64,000 nucleotides of DNA from Thiomicrorhabdus immobilis (GTDB lineage Bacteria; Pseudomonadota; Gammaproteobacteria; Thiomicrospirales; Thiomicrospiraceae): the NCBI RefSeq assembly GCF_021654855.1, contig NZ_AP024202.1, positions 496,001 to 560,000 of the forward strand, in the 5' to 3' direction. A program made the position numbers and the translations under genes. This document shows positions 38,132 to 46,091 of this stretch, piece after piece; within the stretch, counting starts at the first letter, position 1, and every line of letters begins with the position of its first letter. A model generated the notes under the pieces. It made no database searches. It was not told where the DNA came from and worked only from the letters and a program-made list of their open reading frames with translations.

Positions 38132-38166
38132 CCCCCAAATGTTGGACACCAACTTTGGGGGTTTTT
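38132..38166 (+). terminator. Hairpin at IS left end covering orfA ribosome-binding site
   Basis: CCCCCAAATGTTGG and CCAACTTTGGGGG form a near-perfect stem around ACA, followed by TTTTT. The ATG of orfA comes one base later. The GGGGG that would serve as Shine-Dalgarno is inside the stem. Transcripts entering from outside would form this structure, stopping transcription or hiding the start. This is a known way IS elements avoid activation by read-through. Confidence 0.8.
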
Positions 38167-38167
38167 C

Positions 38168-38680
38168 ATGTCCAAATACAATCGAGAATTTAAACTGGCG
38201 ATTGCTAAGCAATGCCTTTCTCATGAATCCAGTCTGTCCATTTCCAAGCGACTCGGTATTCCAGATCGCTATATCCGTTACTGGACACAAGTCTATCGTT
38301 TCCATGGTCAAAATGCGTTTATCAAACGTAACACACCATACTCTTTTGAAGACAAATATCGTATCCTAAAACACATGCGTGAAAATCACTGGTCTATTAG
38401 TTATACCAGTATTGTCTATAACATGAGTTCTGCGGGTACGATTTCTACTTGGCTCACTCAATTCGAACGGTTCGGCCTTTCAGGCTTACAACCTAAAAAG
38501 CAGGGTAGAAAAATGAAAAAAAACCAAAAACAAGAAATGGTTAAGCCAACTGAAAAAATGAGCCTAGAGGAGTTACGAGAAGAACTCGAATACCGTCGAG
38601 CGGAGAATGCCTATTTAAAAAAGCTCGATGCCCTGCTACAGGAAAAAGAACGCCAAACCAAGAAAAAGCAGGGCTCATAG
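38168..38680 (+). CDS. IS3-family transposase OrfA
   Basis: This 170-residue DNA-binding subunit has two helix-turn-helix units (AIAKQCLSHESSLSISKRLG and IVYNMSSAGTISTWLTQFER). A C-terminal leucine-zipper-like coil (SLEELREELEYRRAENAYLK) follows. The lysine-rich end contains the frameshift site. OrfA alone normally represses transposition, and OrfAB made by frameshifting is the transposase. Confidence 0.93.
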   Translation: MSKYNREFKLAIAKQCLSHESSLSISKRLGIPDRYIRYWTQVYRFHGQNAFIKRNTPYSFEDKYRILKHMRENHWSISYTSIVYNMSSAGTISTWLTQFERFGLSGLQPKKQGRKMKKNQKQEMVKPTEKMSLEELREELEYRRAENAYLKKLDALLQEKERQTKKKQGS

Positions 38681-38742
38681 ATCAGCTTAGAACGTTCTAT
38701 CCACTTAAACATCTTCTCAAGGCCGCCGGGCTTGCACGAAGT

Positions 38743-39516
38743 GTGTTTTATTACCATCAGGCGCGCAGTGCGCTGCCTGATCGTTATGCGGACGTTAAAA
38801 GAGCGATTCAACAACTCTTTAATGAGCATAAAGGTCGTTATGGGTATCGACGTATGACCTATGCGTTAAGACGCTTAGGTCACTTTTTAAACAAGAAGGC
38901 CGTTCAACGTTTAATGCAAGAACTGAACTTGAAGTCATTCGTCAGGCCAAAGCGTTACCGATCCTATAGAGGTCAAGTAGGCCGAATTGCCGAGAATGTG
39001 CTTCAAAGAAACTTCCGTGTTGATGCACCGGATAAAAAATGGGTAACCGATGTCACGGAGTTTAAAGTCGGAGAACAGCGAGTTTACTTATCCCCGGTGA
39101 TTGACCTGTTTAACCAAGAAGTGATTAGTTATCGAGTGGCCAAGAGTGCACGGCTACCGCTGGTGACCGACATGCTAAAAGAAGCAATCAATAAGTTAAC
39201 AGGCAAAGTCAAACCGATATTCCACAGTGATCAAGGCTGGCAGTATCAGCATAGTGATGTACAGAAGTTACTGAAAGAGAATGGATTAACTCAGAGCATG
39301 TCAAGAAAAGGGAACTGTTTAGATAATGCGGTTGCTGAGAACTTTTTTGGAATCCTAAAAACCGAGATGTATCATCGTAAGAAGTTCAATAGTGCTGAGC
39401 ATCTAATGGAAGAAATTAAAGACTATATTGAGTATTACAATACAAAACGAATCAAGGTGAAACTAAAAGGCCTGACTCCGATAGAATATCGAAATCAGGC
39501 CTTAAGTGCCGCTTAA
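38743..39516 (+). CDS. IS3-family transposase OrfB (DDE integrase domain)
   Basis: From GTG 38743 this is 257 residues, but the frame is open back to the slippery site near 38665 in the -1 frame and there encodes LIDQLRTFYPLKHLLKAAG. So the natural product is probably the OrfAB fusion of about 450 residues. The HTH_21 segment (HKGRYGYRRMTYALRRLG) and the rve integrase core with DDE residues are present: WVTDVTEF, FHSDQGWQYQ, and the Glu in NAVAENFFGILKTE. The frame is intact. Confidence 0.94.
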   Translation: MFYYHQARSALPDRYADVKRAIQQLFNEHKGRYGYRRMTYALRRLGHFLNKKAVQRLMQELNLKSFVRPKRYRSYRGQVGRIAENVLQRNFRVDAPDKKWVTDVTEFKVGEQRVYLSPVIDLFNQEVISYRVAKSARLPLVTDMLKEAINKLTGKVKPIFHSDQGWQYQHSDVQKLLKENGLTQSMSRKGNCLDNAVAENFFGILKTEMYHRKKFNSAEHLMEEIKDYIEYYNTKRIKVKLKGLTPIEYRNQALSAA

Positions 39517-39602
39517 CTAAAATGTCCAACTTTTTGGGGTCACTTCATTAATATGAGTTTAACGGGGCTTTTTTTGTTTAGAAACCGCAAAAAATGGCTT
39601 TG

Positions 39603-39614
39603 ACCAGGCCTGGT
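39603..39614. repeat. ACCAGGCCTGGT palindrome, exact, intergenic
   Basis: Exact copy between the split terminator and the 3' end of waaA, extended by one base pair each side to GACCAGGCCTGGTC. Confidence 0.95.
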
Positions 39615-39669
39615 CATTTTAAAAATCTGTTATCGAGATTTTCCCGTTCAGCTCTTTACTTCAATGCCA

Positions 39670-41001
39670 TTAAGCGTCTAAATAGGGTTTTAAAGCCTGC
39701 ATGGTTCTCTCTAAGGCGCCGGTTTGTTTGGCAAAACATTGATGGCCTTGATTGGCGAGCTTTGTGGCTTGTTCTTTATGGGTGAGCAGTTGTTCTAAGG
39801 TGGCGGCCAGTTGATGACTATCGTCTACGATTTTTACCCCGTTTTCGGCAACAAAAGGGTCGAATAACGCTTGTAGGTTTTGATAATGTGGACCCGATAA
39901 TACCGGCTTATTCAAAGCAGCGGGTTCCAATATATTGTGTCCACCAAACGGCACCATGCTGCCGCCAATAAAGGCGATATCGCTGACAGCAAACCATAAC
40001 ATCAGTTCTCCCACACTATCGGCTAGATAGACTTGAGTGTCCGGCTGAATTTCTGCATCTTGACTGCGCTGTTGCCAATTCAATGGCTTCGATTCCAATA
40101 ATTCGGTCACTTTCTGAAAGCGGTCGGCATGTCTGGGTACCAGAATCAGCAATGCATTTGGATGAGTTTGCAGTAGTTTTTTATGCGCATCCAGCATGAG
40201 TTGTTCTTCACTCGCCATTAAATCGCCATTCTCTGGATGGGCGTGGGTACTGGCGGCCACCCAAATAGGGCGTTGGTTGAGGTGGTTTTGTTGTTTCCAA
40301 ATGTGAGCTTGTTCTGCTAAGTCATCAGCGATGGTTAAATCGAATTTCAAATTCCCCAGGGTTTTCACTTTGTTCTGGTTTGCGCCCAGGGTTTTGAAGT
40401 GTTCGGCATCGGCAGGAAATTGCGCCGCAATAAATTCGGTTTGGTTCAAAGCATCGCGAATCAATTGACCGCCCCATTTTTGATAGGCGTTGAAAGAGGC
40501 GGTTTTCAAACGTGCGTTGATTAACACAATGGGTATGTTGTTATCGACACAGGCCTGGTAAAGATTCGGCCAAATTTCGGTTTCGACCATAATCACCAGT
40601 TTAGGTTGAATTTGTTGTAAAAACCGTTTGACGGCAAAAGGGTAATCATAGGGCAACATTTGGTGTTGGATGGTTACCGGAGAAAACTGTAAAGCCTGCA
40701 GCGCACCTTGGGTTGAACCATTGGTAACCGTTAAGGGAAGCTCGGGATATTGTTGGTGAAGACGGCTGAGTAACGGAAAGATGGAACGGGTTTCGCCCAC
40801 TGAAACCGCATGAATCCACACTCCGCCTGTTTGGTATGCGGTTGAGTTGAAACCAAATCGGCTTTTGAAACAGTCATGAATATCCGGTAGGGAGTTGTCG
40901 TGTTGTTGCTGTTTTTGATGTTTACGGCATCGTTTCCAACCCGAATAGGCAATCAACGGCATTGCCAAAAAGGTAAGAAGTCGATAACTGAATAAATTCA
41001 T
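39670..41001 (-). CDS. waaA: 3-deoxy-D-manno-octulosonic acid (Kdo) transferase
   Basis: WaaA (KdtA) transfers Kdo from CMP-Kdo to the lipid A precursor at the inner membrane. The 443-residue GT-B enzyme has an N-terminal membrane anchor (about 4-22), WIHAVSVGETRSIFPLL, VMVETEIWPNLY, and the C-terminal substrate-binding segment GGSMVPFGGHNILEPAALN. The start overlaps no gene. The 33-base gap to kdsD holds an exact palindrome that reaches within 4 bases of the ATG and takes the place of a normal Shine-Dalgarno. Confidence 0.96.
   Translation of the reverse strand: MNLFSYRLLTFLAMPLIAYSGWKRCRKHQKQQQHDNSLPDIHDCFKSRFGFNSTAYQTGGVWIHAVSVGETRSIFPLLSRLHQQYPELPLTVTNGSTQGALQALQFSPVTIQHQMLPYDYPFAVKRFLQQIQPKLVIMVETEIWPNLYQACVDNNIPIVLINARLKTASFNAYQKWGGQLIRDALNQTEFIAAQFPADAEHFKTLGANQNKVKTLGNLKFDLTIADDLAEQAHIWKQQNHLNQRPIWVAASTHAHPENGDLMASEEQLMLDAHKKLLQTHPNALLILVPRHADRFQKVTELLESKPLNWQQRSQDAEIQPDTQVYLADSVGELMLWFAVSDIAFIGGSMVPFGGHNILEPAALNKPVLSGPHYQNLQALFDPFVAENGVKIVDDSHQLAATLEQLLTHKEQATKLANQGHQCFAKQTGALERTMQALKPYLDA
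40548..40559. repeat. Iterated palindrome core, two mismatches, in waaA
   Basis: CACAGGCCTGGT. On the minus strand it reads CAG GCC TGT (Gln-Ala-Cys). Confidence 0.6.
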
Positions 41002-41004
41002 TTA

Positions 41005-41016
41005 ACCAGGCCTGGT
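41005..41016. repeat. ACCAGGCCTGGT palindrome, exact, at the waaA start
   Basis: Exact copy in the kdsD-waaA gap, ending three bases upstream of the waaA ATG on the minus strand. Confidence 0.95.
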
Positions 41017-41034
41017 AGGTTGCGGTTGTGAGAG

Positions 41035-41976
41035 TTAACCATTTAAATCGTAAATCTGAATGACACCGACCACTTGGCTGTTCTCTGTTACCAATAAAGA
41101 GGTGATTTTATTTTCATTCATCAGCTCTTCGGCTTCATTCAAACGTGCTTCGGCATCTATGGTTTTGGGATTGACGCCCATTAAATCCGCCGCTTTGAGT
41201 TGCATAAAGTTGGCCGAATCGGTTTCCATGTGACGGCGCAAATCACCATCGGTGATAATGCCTTTACCGTTATCGACGATACATAAACCTAAGCGGCCTT
41301 CGTTCATGGTGTGGATGACATCTTGAACCGATGAGTTTGCAGAAACCATCGGTAGGTTTTTGCTGGTCATCTCATGTTTTACTCGAGTTAATAGTTTACG
41401 TCCAAGACTTCCACCAGGGTGGAAACGGGCAAATTCATGCGGCTGAAAGTCACGCGCTTCCATCAAGGCGACCGCTAAAGCATCTCCCATCACCAAGGTC
41501 GCAGTGGTTGACGACGTGGGTGCCAATTGGTGTGGGCAAGCTTCTCTTGGTACGGCAATATTCAGGTGGAAATCGGCATTGGTCGCCAATGTTGAATCAG
41601 GACGCCCGGTCATGGAGATGACAATATTGCCATTGTCTTTCAGAAACGGCAGGAGGCGAATCACTTCTTCGGTTTCCCCTGAGTTAGACAAAGCTAAAAA
41701 CACATCTTTAGGAGAGACCATGCCCAAATCCCCGTGAAAGGCTTCGCCCGGGTGCATAAAGAAACATGGAGTCCCTGTGCTGGCAAAGGTCGCCATAATC
41801 TTTTTACCGATTAGCCCTGACTTACCCATACCACAAATCACGACTCGGCCTTGGGTGTTCAAAATCGCATCAACACTGCCTGAAAAGTTATCATCGATCA
41901 GGGTTTTTAAATGCAAAACGGCTTCGGCTTCAATATCGAGTACTTGTTTGGCGATGGCTTGATAGTCAATTGACAT
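41035..41976 (-). CDS. kdsD: Arabinose-5-phosphate isomerase
   Basis: KdsD converts ribulose 5-phosphate to arabinose 5-phosphate, the first step toward Kdo. The 313-residue protein has a SIS sugar isomerase domain (VVICGMGKSGLIGKKIMATF, SNSGETEEVIRLLP, TSSTTATLVMGDALAVALM). Two CBS domains follow (about 200-313), ending VVGVIQIYDLNG. It is upstream of waaA on the same strand, placing Kdo supply and Kdo transfer together. KdsA, KdsB and KdsC are not in the window. Confidence 0.96.
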   Translation of the reverse strand: MSIDYQAIAKQVLDIEAEAVLHLKTLIDDNFSGSVDAILNTQGRVVICGMGKSGLIGKKIMATFASTGTPCFFMHPGEAFHGDLGMVSPKDVFLALSNSGETEEVIRLLPFLKDNGNIVISMTGRPDSTLATNADFHLNIAVPREACPHQLAPTSSTTATLVMGDALAVALMEARDFQPHEFARFHPGGSLGRKLLTRVKHEMTSKNLPMVSANSSVQDVIHTMNEGRLGLCIVDNGKGIITDGDLRRHMETDSANFMQLKAADLMGVNPKTIDAEARLNEAEELMNENKITSLLVTENSQVVGVIQIYDLNG

Positions 41977-42047
41977 AAAATTCTTTAACCTTTTTTCTAA
42001 TGGGGTTTGTTCAGTAGGGTTTGGCTTGTTTCAGTCTCAATTTCGCT

Positions 42048-42707
42048 TTAGAAATGATAACCTACATGCAAGTTATGGATGTCGGTACCTGGGTTTGGCA
42101 TCTCTATCCCCGCGTTGGAAATGTGCAAATAACGGTAGCTGACTTCAAAGGCATCCCGTTTTACCCCTAAACCAAAAATGCTGCCAAACTGGAATTGTGT
42201 CGACTTGTCCTCGTTTTCGATTCTAATATCGCTCAATAGGTGTGGACCACCACCCATTTCTATAAAAGGGGTATAGGCGAAGTGTTTAAGTTGATATTGG
42301 AATACCGGAGTTAACCCGATGATATAACCAGAGTCGTTGGCGACATTCTTTTCATCGGAGTTCCAAGCGTGAAAGCTAGCATCCCAGCGGCCGGTGATTT
42401 GCCAATCTTTGGCTTCATAGACTTTTTCATCCCAATCCGCACCTATGGCAACTCGTAGATGTTTTAATTTATTGTCTGAACCAATGTCAGTACTGAAGGT
42501 TAGTTCATCGGTATTGATATGAGGGCGTAAAACACAAGGTGCGGTACCTTGAAAACAAGCAAAACCTAAAGAACCAATCGCGCCTAAAATGGCAAAGGAC
42601 ATAGGACCATTGTTTGAGTTTTCGGCATAACTGGTGGAAGGGGTTAAAGCAATTGAAAGAATTAATGTGCTTAAAACACCAGAAAAAATGGTTTTTGAAT
42701 TTTGCAT
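42048..42707 (-). CDS. pagL: Lipid A 3-O-deacylase, PagL-like outer-membrane protein
   Basis: PagL removes the 3-O acyl chain of lipid A in the outer membrane, altering endotoxin and barrier properties. The 219-residue protein has a signal peptide (about 1-28, ending TSYA) and alternating hydrophobic beta strands, and it ends in the aromatic VGYHF. The catalytic region YRYLHISNAGIEMPNPGTD near the C-terminus supplies the His and Ser, with an acidic residue after them, as in the Pseudomonas enzyme. The sequence family is weakly conserved, so the catalytic motif is the main evidence. It sits beside kdsD and opposite hldE. AGGAATCC precedes the ATG. Confidence 0.8.
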   Translation of the reverse strand: MQNSKTIFSGVLSTLILSIALTPSTSYAENSNNGPMSFAILGAIGSLGFACFQGTAPCVLRPHINTDELTFSTDIGSDNKLKHLRVAIGADWDEKVYEAKDWQITGRWDASFHAWNSDEKNVANDSGYIIGLTPVFQYQLKHFAYTPFIEMGGGPHLLSDIRIENEDKSTQFQFGSIFGLGVKRDAFEVSYRYLHISNAGIEMPNPGTDIHNLHVGYHF

Positions 42708-42775
42708 GCTGGGGATTCCTGATAAACTGTACGCACATTTTAATCTATCTATAAATGCTTTTGGTAAGGAATCTT

Positions 42776-44224
42776 ATGCACGACTTTTCGCAATCTAAAA
42801 TTCTAGTGGTTGGTGATGTAATGTTGGACCAATATTGGAATGGTAGGGCGGGAAGAATCTCTCCTGAAGCACCTGTTCCGGTGGTAAAAGTCGCCAATGA
42901 GGAGATGCGTGCCGGTGGTGCCGCCAACGTGGCGTTGAATGTGGCCGCTTTGGGCGCTAAAGCTTGTCTTTTGGGTGTGGTCGGTAAACTGGCCAATGGC
43001 GGTATGGATGCGCATGGCCAGCAGTTGACCCAGCTGATGCAACAGGCCAATGTGACAACCGATTGGGCGCTGTCGGAAAGCGGTACTATCTGCAAGTTAA
43101 GAGTGTTAAGCCACCACCAGCAATTGATTCGTATGGATTTTGAAAATCCTGTCCCTGCCGAGCCAGCCCAGGCTTTGGTTGAATTGGTTAAAAAGCATAT
43201 TGCCGATTATGACGTTTTGGTGATTTCCGATTACGCCAAAGGCGCTCTGCAGTTTGTTGAGCAAATGATTGCTGTGGCGGTTGAAAAATCCATCCCGGTG
43301 TTGGTTGATCCTAAAGGGTTGGATTTTGAGCGTTACCGTAATGCAACTCTAATCAAGCCGAATCAGAGTGAGTTTGAGGCGATTGTGGGTGAGGCGTCAA
43401 CTGAAGCGGCCGTTGTAGAAAAAGCCACTCGATTAATTGATGATTTGTCGTTGCAAGCCTTGTTGGTTACCCGTAGCGAGCATGGTATGGCGTTGGTTAG
43501 CCAGCAAGATAAACCTTATCTGCTGAAGTCGCAAGCACAGGAAGTCTACGATGTGACGGGGGCGGGTGATACGGTTATGGCGGCATTGGCTACCGGGTTT
43601 GCCAGTGGCTTGTCGTGGCAGAATTCGGTGCATTTGGCCAATCAGGCCGCGAGTGTGGTGGTTCGAAAAGTCGGAACTTCAACGGTTTCCAAAGCGGAGT
43701 TGGACGAGGCGATTAAAGCCGATATGCGCCATAAAGGTTATGTGGCGATGAATGAAGATGAGTTGCTTGAACTGGTGCGGTTGGCCCAACAAAACGGTGA
43801 AAAAGTGGTGTTCACCAATGGTTGTTTCGACCTATTGCATAGTGGCCATGTGCGTTATTTAAACGAGGCGGCTAAATTAGGTGAGCGTTTGATTATCGCG
43901 GTGAACTCGGATGAGTCGGTCAAAAAATTAAAAGGCGATTCGCGCCCGATCGTTGGTTTGGAAGGTCGTATGGAACTGCTTTCAGCATTGAGTTGTGTTG
44001 ACTGGGTGGTCGCTTTCAATGAGGAAACCCCAGAGCGCTTGATTTGTAAATTAAAACCGGATGTTTTGGTCAAGGGCGGTGATTATAAGCCTGAAGAGAT
44101 TGCCGGTTCTGCTTGTGTTTGGGATGCCGGTGGGCAGGTTGAAGTTTTGTCTTTTTGGGATGGTTATTCAACCACAAAATTAGTGGATAAAATTCAAACC
44201 GAAGAGAATGCGAAAAAATTATGA
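42776..44224 (+). CDS. hldE: Bifunctional heptose 7-phosphate kinase / heptose 1-phosphate adenylyltransferase
   Basis: HldE makes ADP-heptose for the LPS inner core. The N-terminal domain is a ribokinase-type kinase (GRISPEAPVPVVKV, DVTGAGDTVMAALATGF). The C-terminal domain is a nucleotidyltransferase (FTNGCFDLLHSGHVRYL, KGDSRPIVG). I take ATG 42776, five bases after AAGGA, giving 482 residues, over an in-frame ATG at 42755. The stop overlaps the gmhA start by four bases (ATGA), coupling the isomerase and kinase steps. GmhB is not seen here. Confidence 0.96.
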   Translation: MHDFSQSKILVVGDVMLDQYWNGRAGRISPEAPVPVVKVANEEMRAGGAANVALNVAALGAKACLLGVVGKLANGGMDAHGQQLTQLMQQANVTTDWALSESGTICKLRVLSHHQQLIRMDFENPVPAEPAQALVELVKKHIADYDVLVISDYAKGALQFVEQMIAVAVEKSIPVLVDPKGLDFERYRNATLIKPNQSEFEAIVGEASTEAAVVEKATRLIDDLSLQALLVTRSEHGMALVSQQDKPYLLKSQAQEVYDVTGAGDTVMAALATGFASGLSWQNSVHLANQAASVVVRKVGTSTVSKAELDEAIKADMRHKGYVAMNEDELLELVRLAQQNGEKVVFTNGCFDLLHSGHVRYLNEAAKLGERLIIAVNSDESVKKLKGDSRPIVGLEGRMELLSALSCVDWVVAFNEETPERLICKLKPDVLVKGGDYKPEEIAGSACVWDAGGQVEVLSFWDGYSTTKLVDKIQTEENAKKL

Positions 44225-44793
44225 GCGAAATGAATATTGATTTTGAACACGCATTGGCCGAAAATCAAAAAGCGATCCTGTCGGTAATAAAGCAAGCAGG
44301 CCTGGTAACAGAGGTGGTTGAAAAAATTCAAGCTTCTGTCGACGCCGGCGGTAAAGTGATTTGGCTGGGCAATGGCGGCAGTGCGGCAGATGCCCAACAC
44401 ATGGCGGCTGAGTTGATGGTGCGTTATGTAAAAAATCGTCAGCCGATAGCTTCCATTGCGTTAACGACAGATAGCTCGATTTTAACGGCGCATACCAATG
44501 ACTATGATTTTGACAGTGTGTTCTCACGTCAAATCGAAGGATTGGCCAGGCCTGGTGACGTGGTGATTGCGATGTCTACTTCGGGCAATAGCCATAATGT
44601 CGTTAAAGCGATTCAGGTCGCGAAAACGTGTGGTTGTGTTACCGTGGCGTTAACGGGTAAAAAAGACAGTGCTATGAGTGAACAAGCGGATTATTGTTTA
44701 CAAGTCGATTCAGTAGAGACCGCGCGTATTCAAGAAGCACATAGTTTTTTCAATCATTTGATTTGTGAAGGTTTGGATACTCTTTATGACTAA
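44221..44793 (+). CDS. gmhA: Sedoheptulose 7-phosphate isomerase
   Basis: GmhA converts sedoheptulose 7-phosphate to D-glycero-D-manno-heptose 7-phosphate, the substrate of HldE. The 190-residue SIS-domain protein has WLGNGGSAADAQHMAAELMV, the TDSSILTAHTNDY loop, MSTSGNSHNVVKAI, and QEAHSFFNHLICEGLD with the zinc/catalytic His and Glu. It is translationally coupled to hldE. Two one-mismatch palindrome copies lie within it, one of them read in the third frame as Arg-Pro-Gly. Confidence 0.96.
   Translation: MSEMNIDFEHALAENQKAILSVIKQAGLVTEVVEKIQASVDAGGKVIWLGNGGSAADAQHMAAELMVRYVKNRQPIASIALTTDSSILTAHTNDYDFDSVFSRQIEGLARPGDVVIAMSTSGNSHNVVKAIQVAKTCGCVTVALTGKKDSAMSEQADYCLQVDSVETARIQEAHSFFNHLICEGLDTLYD
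44295..44306. repeat. Iterated palindrome, one mismatch, in gmhA (first)
   Basis: AGCAGGCCTGGT, codons GCA GGC CTG GTA (Ala-Gly-Leu-Val). Confidence 0.8.
44545..44556. repeat. Iterated palindrome, one mismatch, in gmhA (second)
   Basis: GCCAGGCCTGGT, codons GCC AGG CCT GGT (Ala-Arg-Pro-Gly). This is the third reading frame, using the rare AGG codon. Confidence 0.8.
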
Positions 44794-44866
44794 ATGTAAT
44801 CTTGCATATTGGCGAAGCGGTACCGAGCCCGAAATGGGCCGTAAACCCAAAATGTTGGGGTGGTAA

Positions 44867-45973
44867 ATGTATTATCTGGCTGGAGATATAGGAGGAACTA
44901 AAGCTTTACTTCAACTTATCCAAGTTAGGCCAGAAAATCGTAGCTCTTCAGCTATTGGCCAGCAGCGTTTCTTATGTAATCAATTCGATTCTTTGCAATC
45001 GATTGTCTCTCGTTTTTTATCTTCCTTCGATATCCCTAACTTAACCATAGAGTCCGCCTGTTTCGGTTTGCCGGGGCCGGTTCATTCGCGTCAAGTTCAA
45101 TTGACTAATTTGCCTTGGATTGTCGATGCAGACCAAATCGAACAGGCCTGTTCCATTAATAGGGTGCATTTTGTAAATGATTTTTACGCCGCCGCTTTGG
45201 GCGTGGACACCCTTTCCAGCAGTGAGCTGATTTCTCTCTATCTTCCTGTAAACAGTCAAACTAATGGCGAACCAATAAAGGGCAATAGGCTTGTTATTGG
45301 TGCAGGAACGGGTTTGGGTGTGGCTCCGGTTTTTTATGATGGAGAGGCTTTTTTGCCTCAAAGTTCTGAAGGTGGGCATTTTGAATTTGCTCCAATCTCT
45401 GAAACACAGCAGCTTTTATTACAATGGTTGTGGCAGCAATGGGAACATGTTTCTTATGAAAGAGTGCTTTCCGGACCTGGGCTAGAGGCACTTTACCAGT
45501 TCTTTTCAGAGCATGCAGTGGTCACTTCTTATTCTCAAATAAGTTCACAAATTCTTAATAAAAATAAGTTGTTTACAAAACAAAATAACCCTGTAGGCTT
45601 AAATTTTGCTCCTACTGATTTTAACTTATCTAAGAGGTTACTCAACGCAGAGCAAATAAGCCAAGCGGCCGATGCTGGCGATCCTGTCGCTATTCAGGCG
45701 TTAACCGAATTTGTAACAATTTATGGCGCATTTGTTGGCGCAGTTGCACTCATTTGGCCTGCACCAAATGGAATTTATTTGGCGGGTGGGATTGCAGTCA
45801 AAATCTTAAATTGGATGCAAAAGCCCTATTTTCAAAAAGCCTATCTAGAGAAAGGCCGAATGACTCAGATTGTTGAAAATATCCCTGTTTATTTGGTGGC
45901 AGACGAGTCGTTAGGTTTAAGAGGGGCGATGCGACAAAATCAAATCTTGGCGCACAGTAAGCGAATATCGTGA
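44867..45973 (+). CDS. glk: Glucokinase
   Basis: Glk phosphorylates glucose with ATP. It opens the glycogen operon, where it would recapture glucose released by the alpha-glucan enzymes downstream. The 368-residue protein has the phosphate loop YLAGDIGGTKALLQL, the ACFGLPGPV segment, FVNDFYAAALG with the catalytic Asp, VIGAGTGLGVAP, and EGGHFEFAP. It is longer than E. coli Glk (321) because of an insertion around residues 220-265. GGGGTGG precedes the ATG. A two-mismatch but still palindromic AACAGGCCTGTT lies at 45141. Confidence 0.93.
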   Translation: MYYLAGDIGGTKALLQLIQVRPENRSSSAIGQQRFLCNQFDSLQSIVSRFLSSFDIPNLTIESACFGLPGPVHSRQVQLTNLPWIVDADQIEQACSINRVHFVNDFYAAALGVDTLSSSELISLYLPVNSQTNGEPIKGNRLVIGAGTGLGVAPVFYDGEAFLPQSSEGGHFEFAPISETQQLLLQWLWQQWEHVSYERVLSGPGLEALYQFFSEHAVVTSYSQISSQILNKNKLFTKQNNPVGLNFAPTDFNLSKRLLNAEQISQAADAGDPVAIQALTEFVTIYGAFVGAVALIWPAPNGIYLAGGIAVKILNWMQKPYFQKAYLEKGRMTQIVENIPVYLVADESLGLRGAMRQNQILAHSKRIS

Positions 45974-46091
45974 CTGTTGCATGTAATTTAAACGTAATCA
46001 AATAGCCATAATTTCATGTCGGTTATCTGAATTGTTTTATTGTCTTAGTTCATAACAAACACCAACAATAGGTGTGATAGAGGAATACGGA

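Larger units (their letters stand above)
38124..39547 (+). mobile_element. IS3-family insertion sequence (IS150-like group), complete
   Basis: The 1424-bp element has terminal inverted repeats: TGAAGTGACCCC at the left and its complement at the right. The repeats continue imperfectly through GTTGGACA, about 26 bases in all. A 3-bp target duplication TTA flanks it. It encodes orfA and orfB in overlapping frames with a G AAA AAG slippery site near 38662-38668, giving an OrfAB transposase by -1 frameshift. Ends, frames and DDE residues all look intact, so it may be active. It contains no full copy of the iterated palindrome. Confidence 0.95.
38115..39577 (+). terminator. Terminator split by IS insertion
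   Basis: AAAAGCCCCGTTA before the IS (ends 38123) and TTAATATGAGTTTAACGG onward after it (from 39548) rejoin, on removing the IS and one TTA copy, into an intact hairpin. Its stem is AAAAGCCCCGTTAA over TTAACGGGGCTTTT, with loop TATGAGT and a T-run. It would have ended the YqhA-like gene. Confidence 0.88.

Noticed and set aside
39467-39505. AGGCCT pair at the right end of the IS as iterated-word copies
   Set aside because: Both share only the AGGCCT core with A/T-rich flanks. They are part of the OrfB coding sequence and fall well short of the 12-mer.
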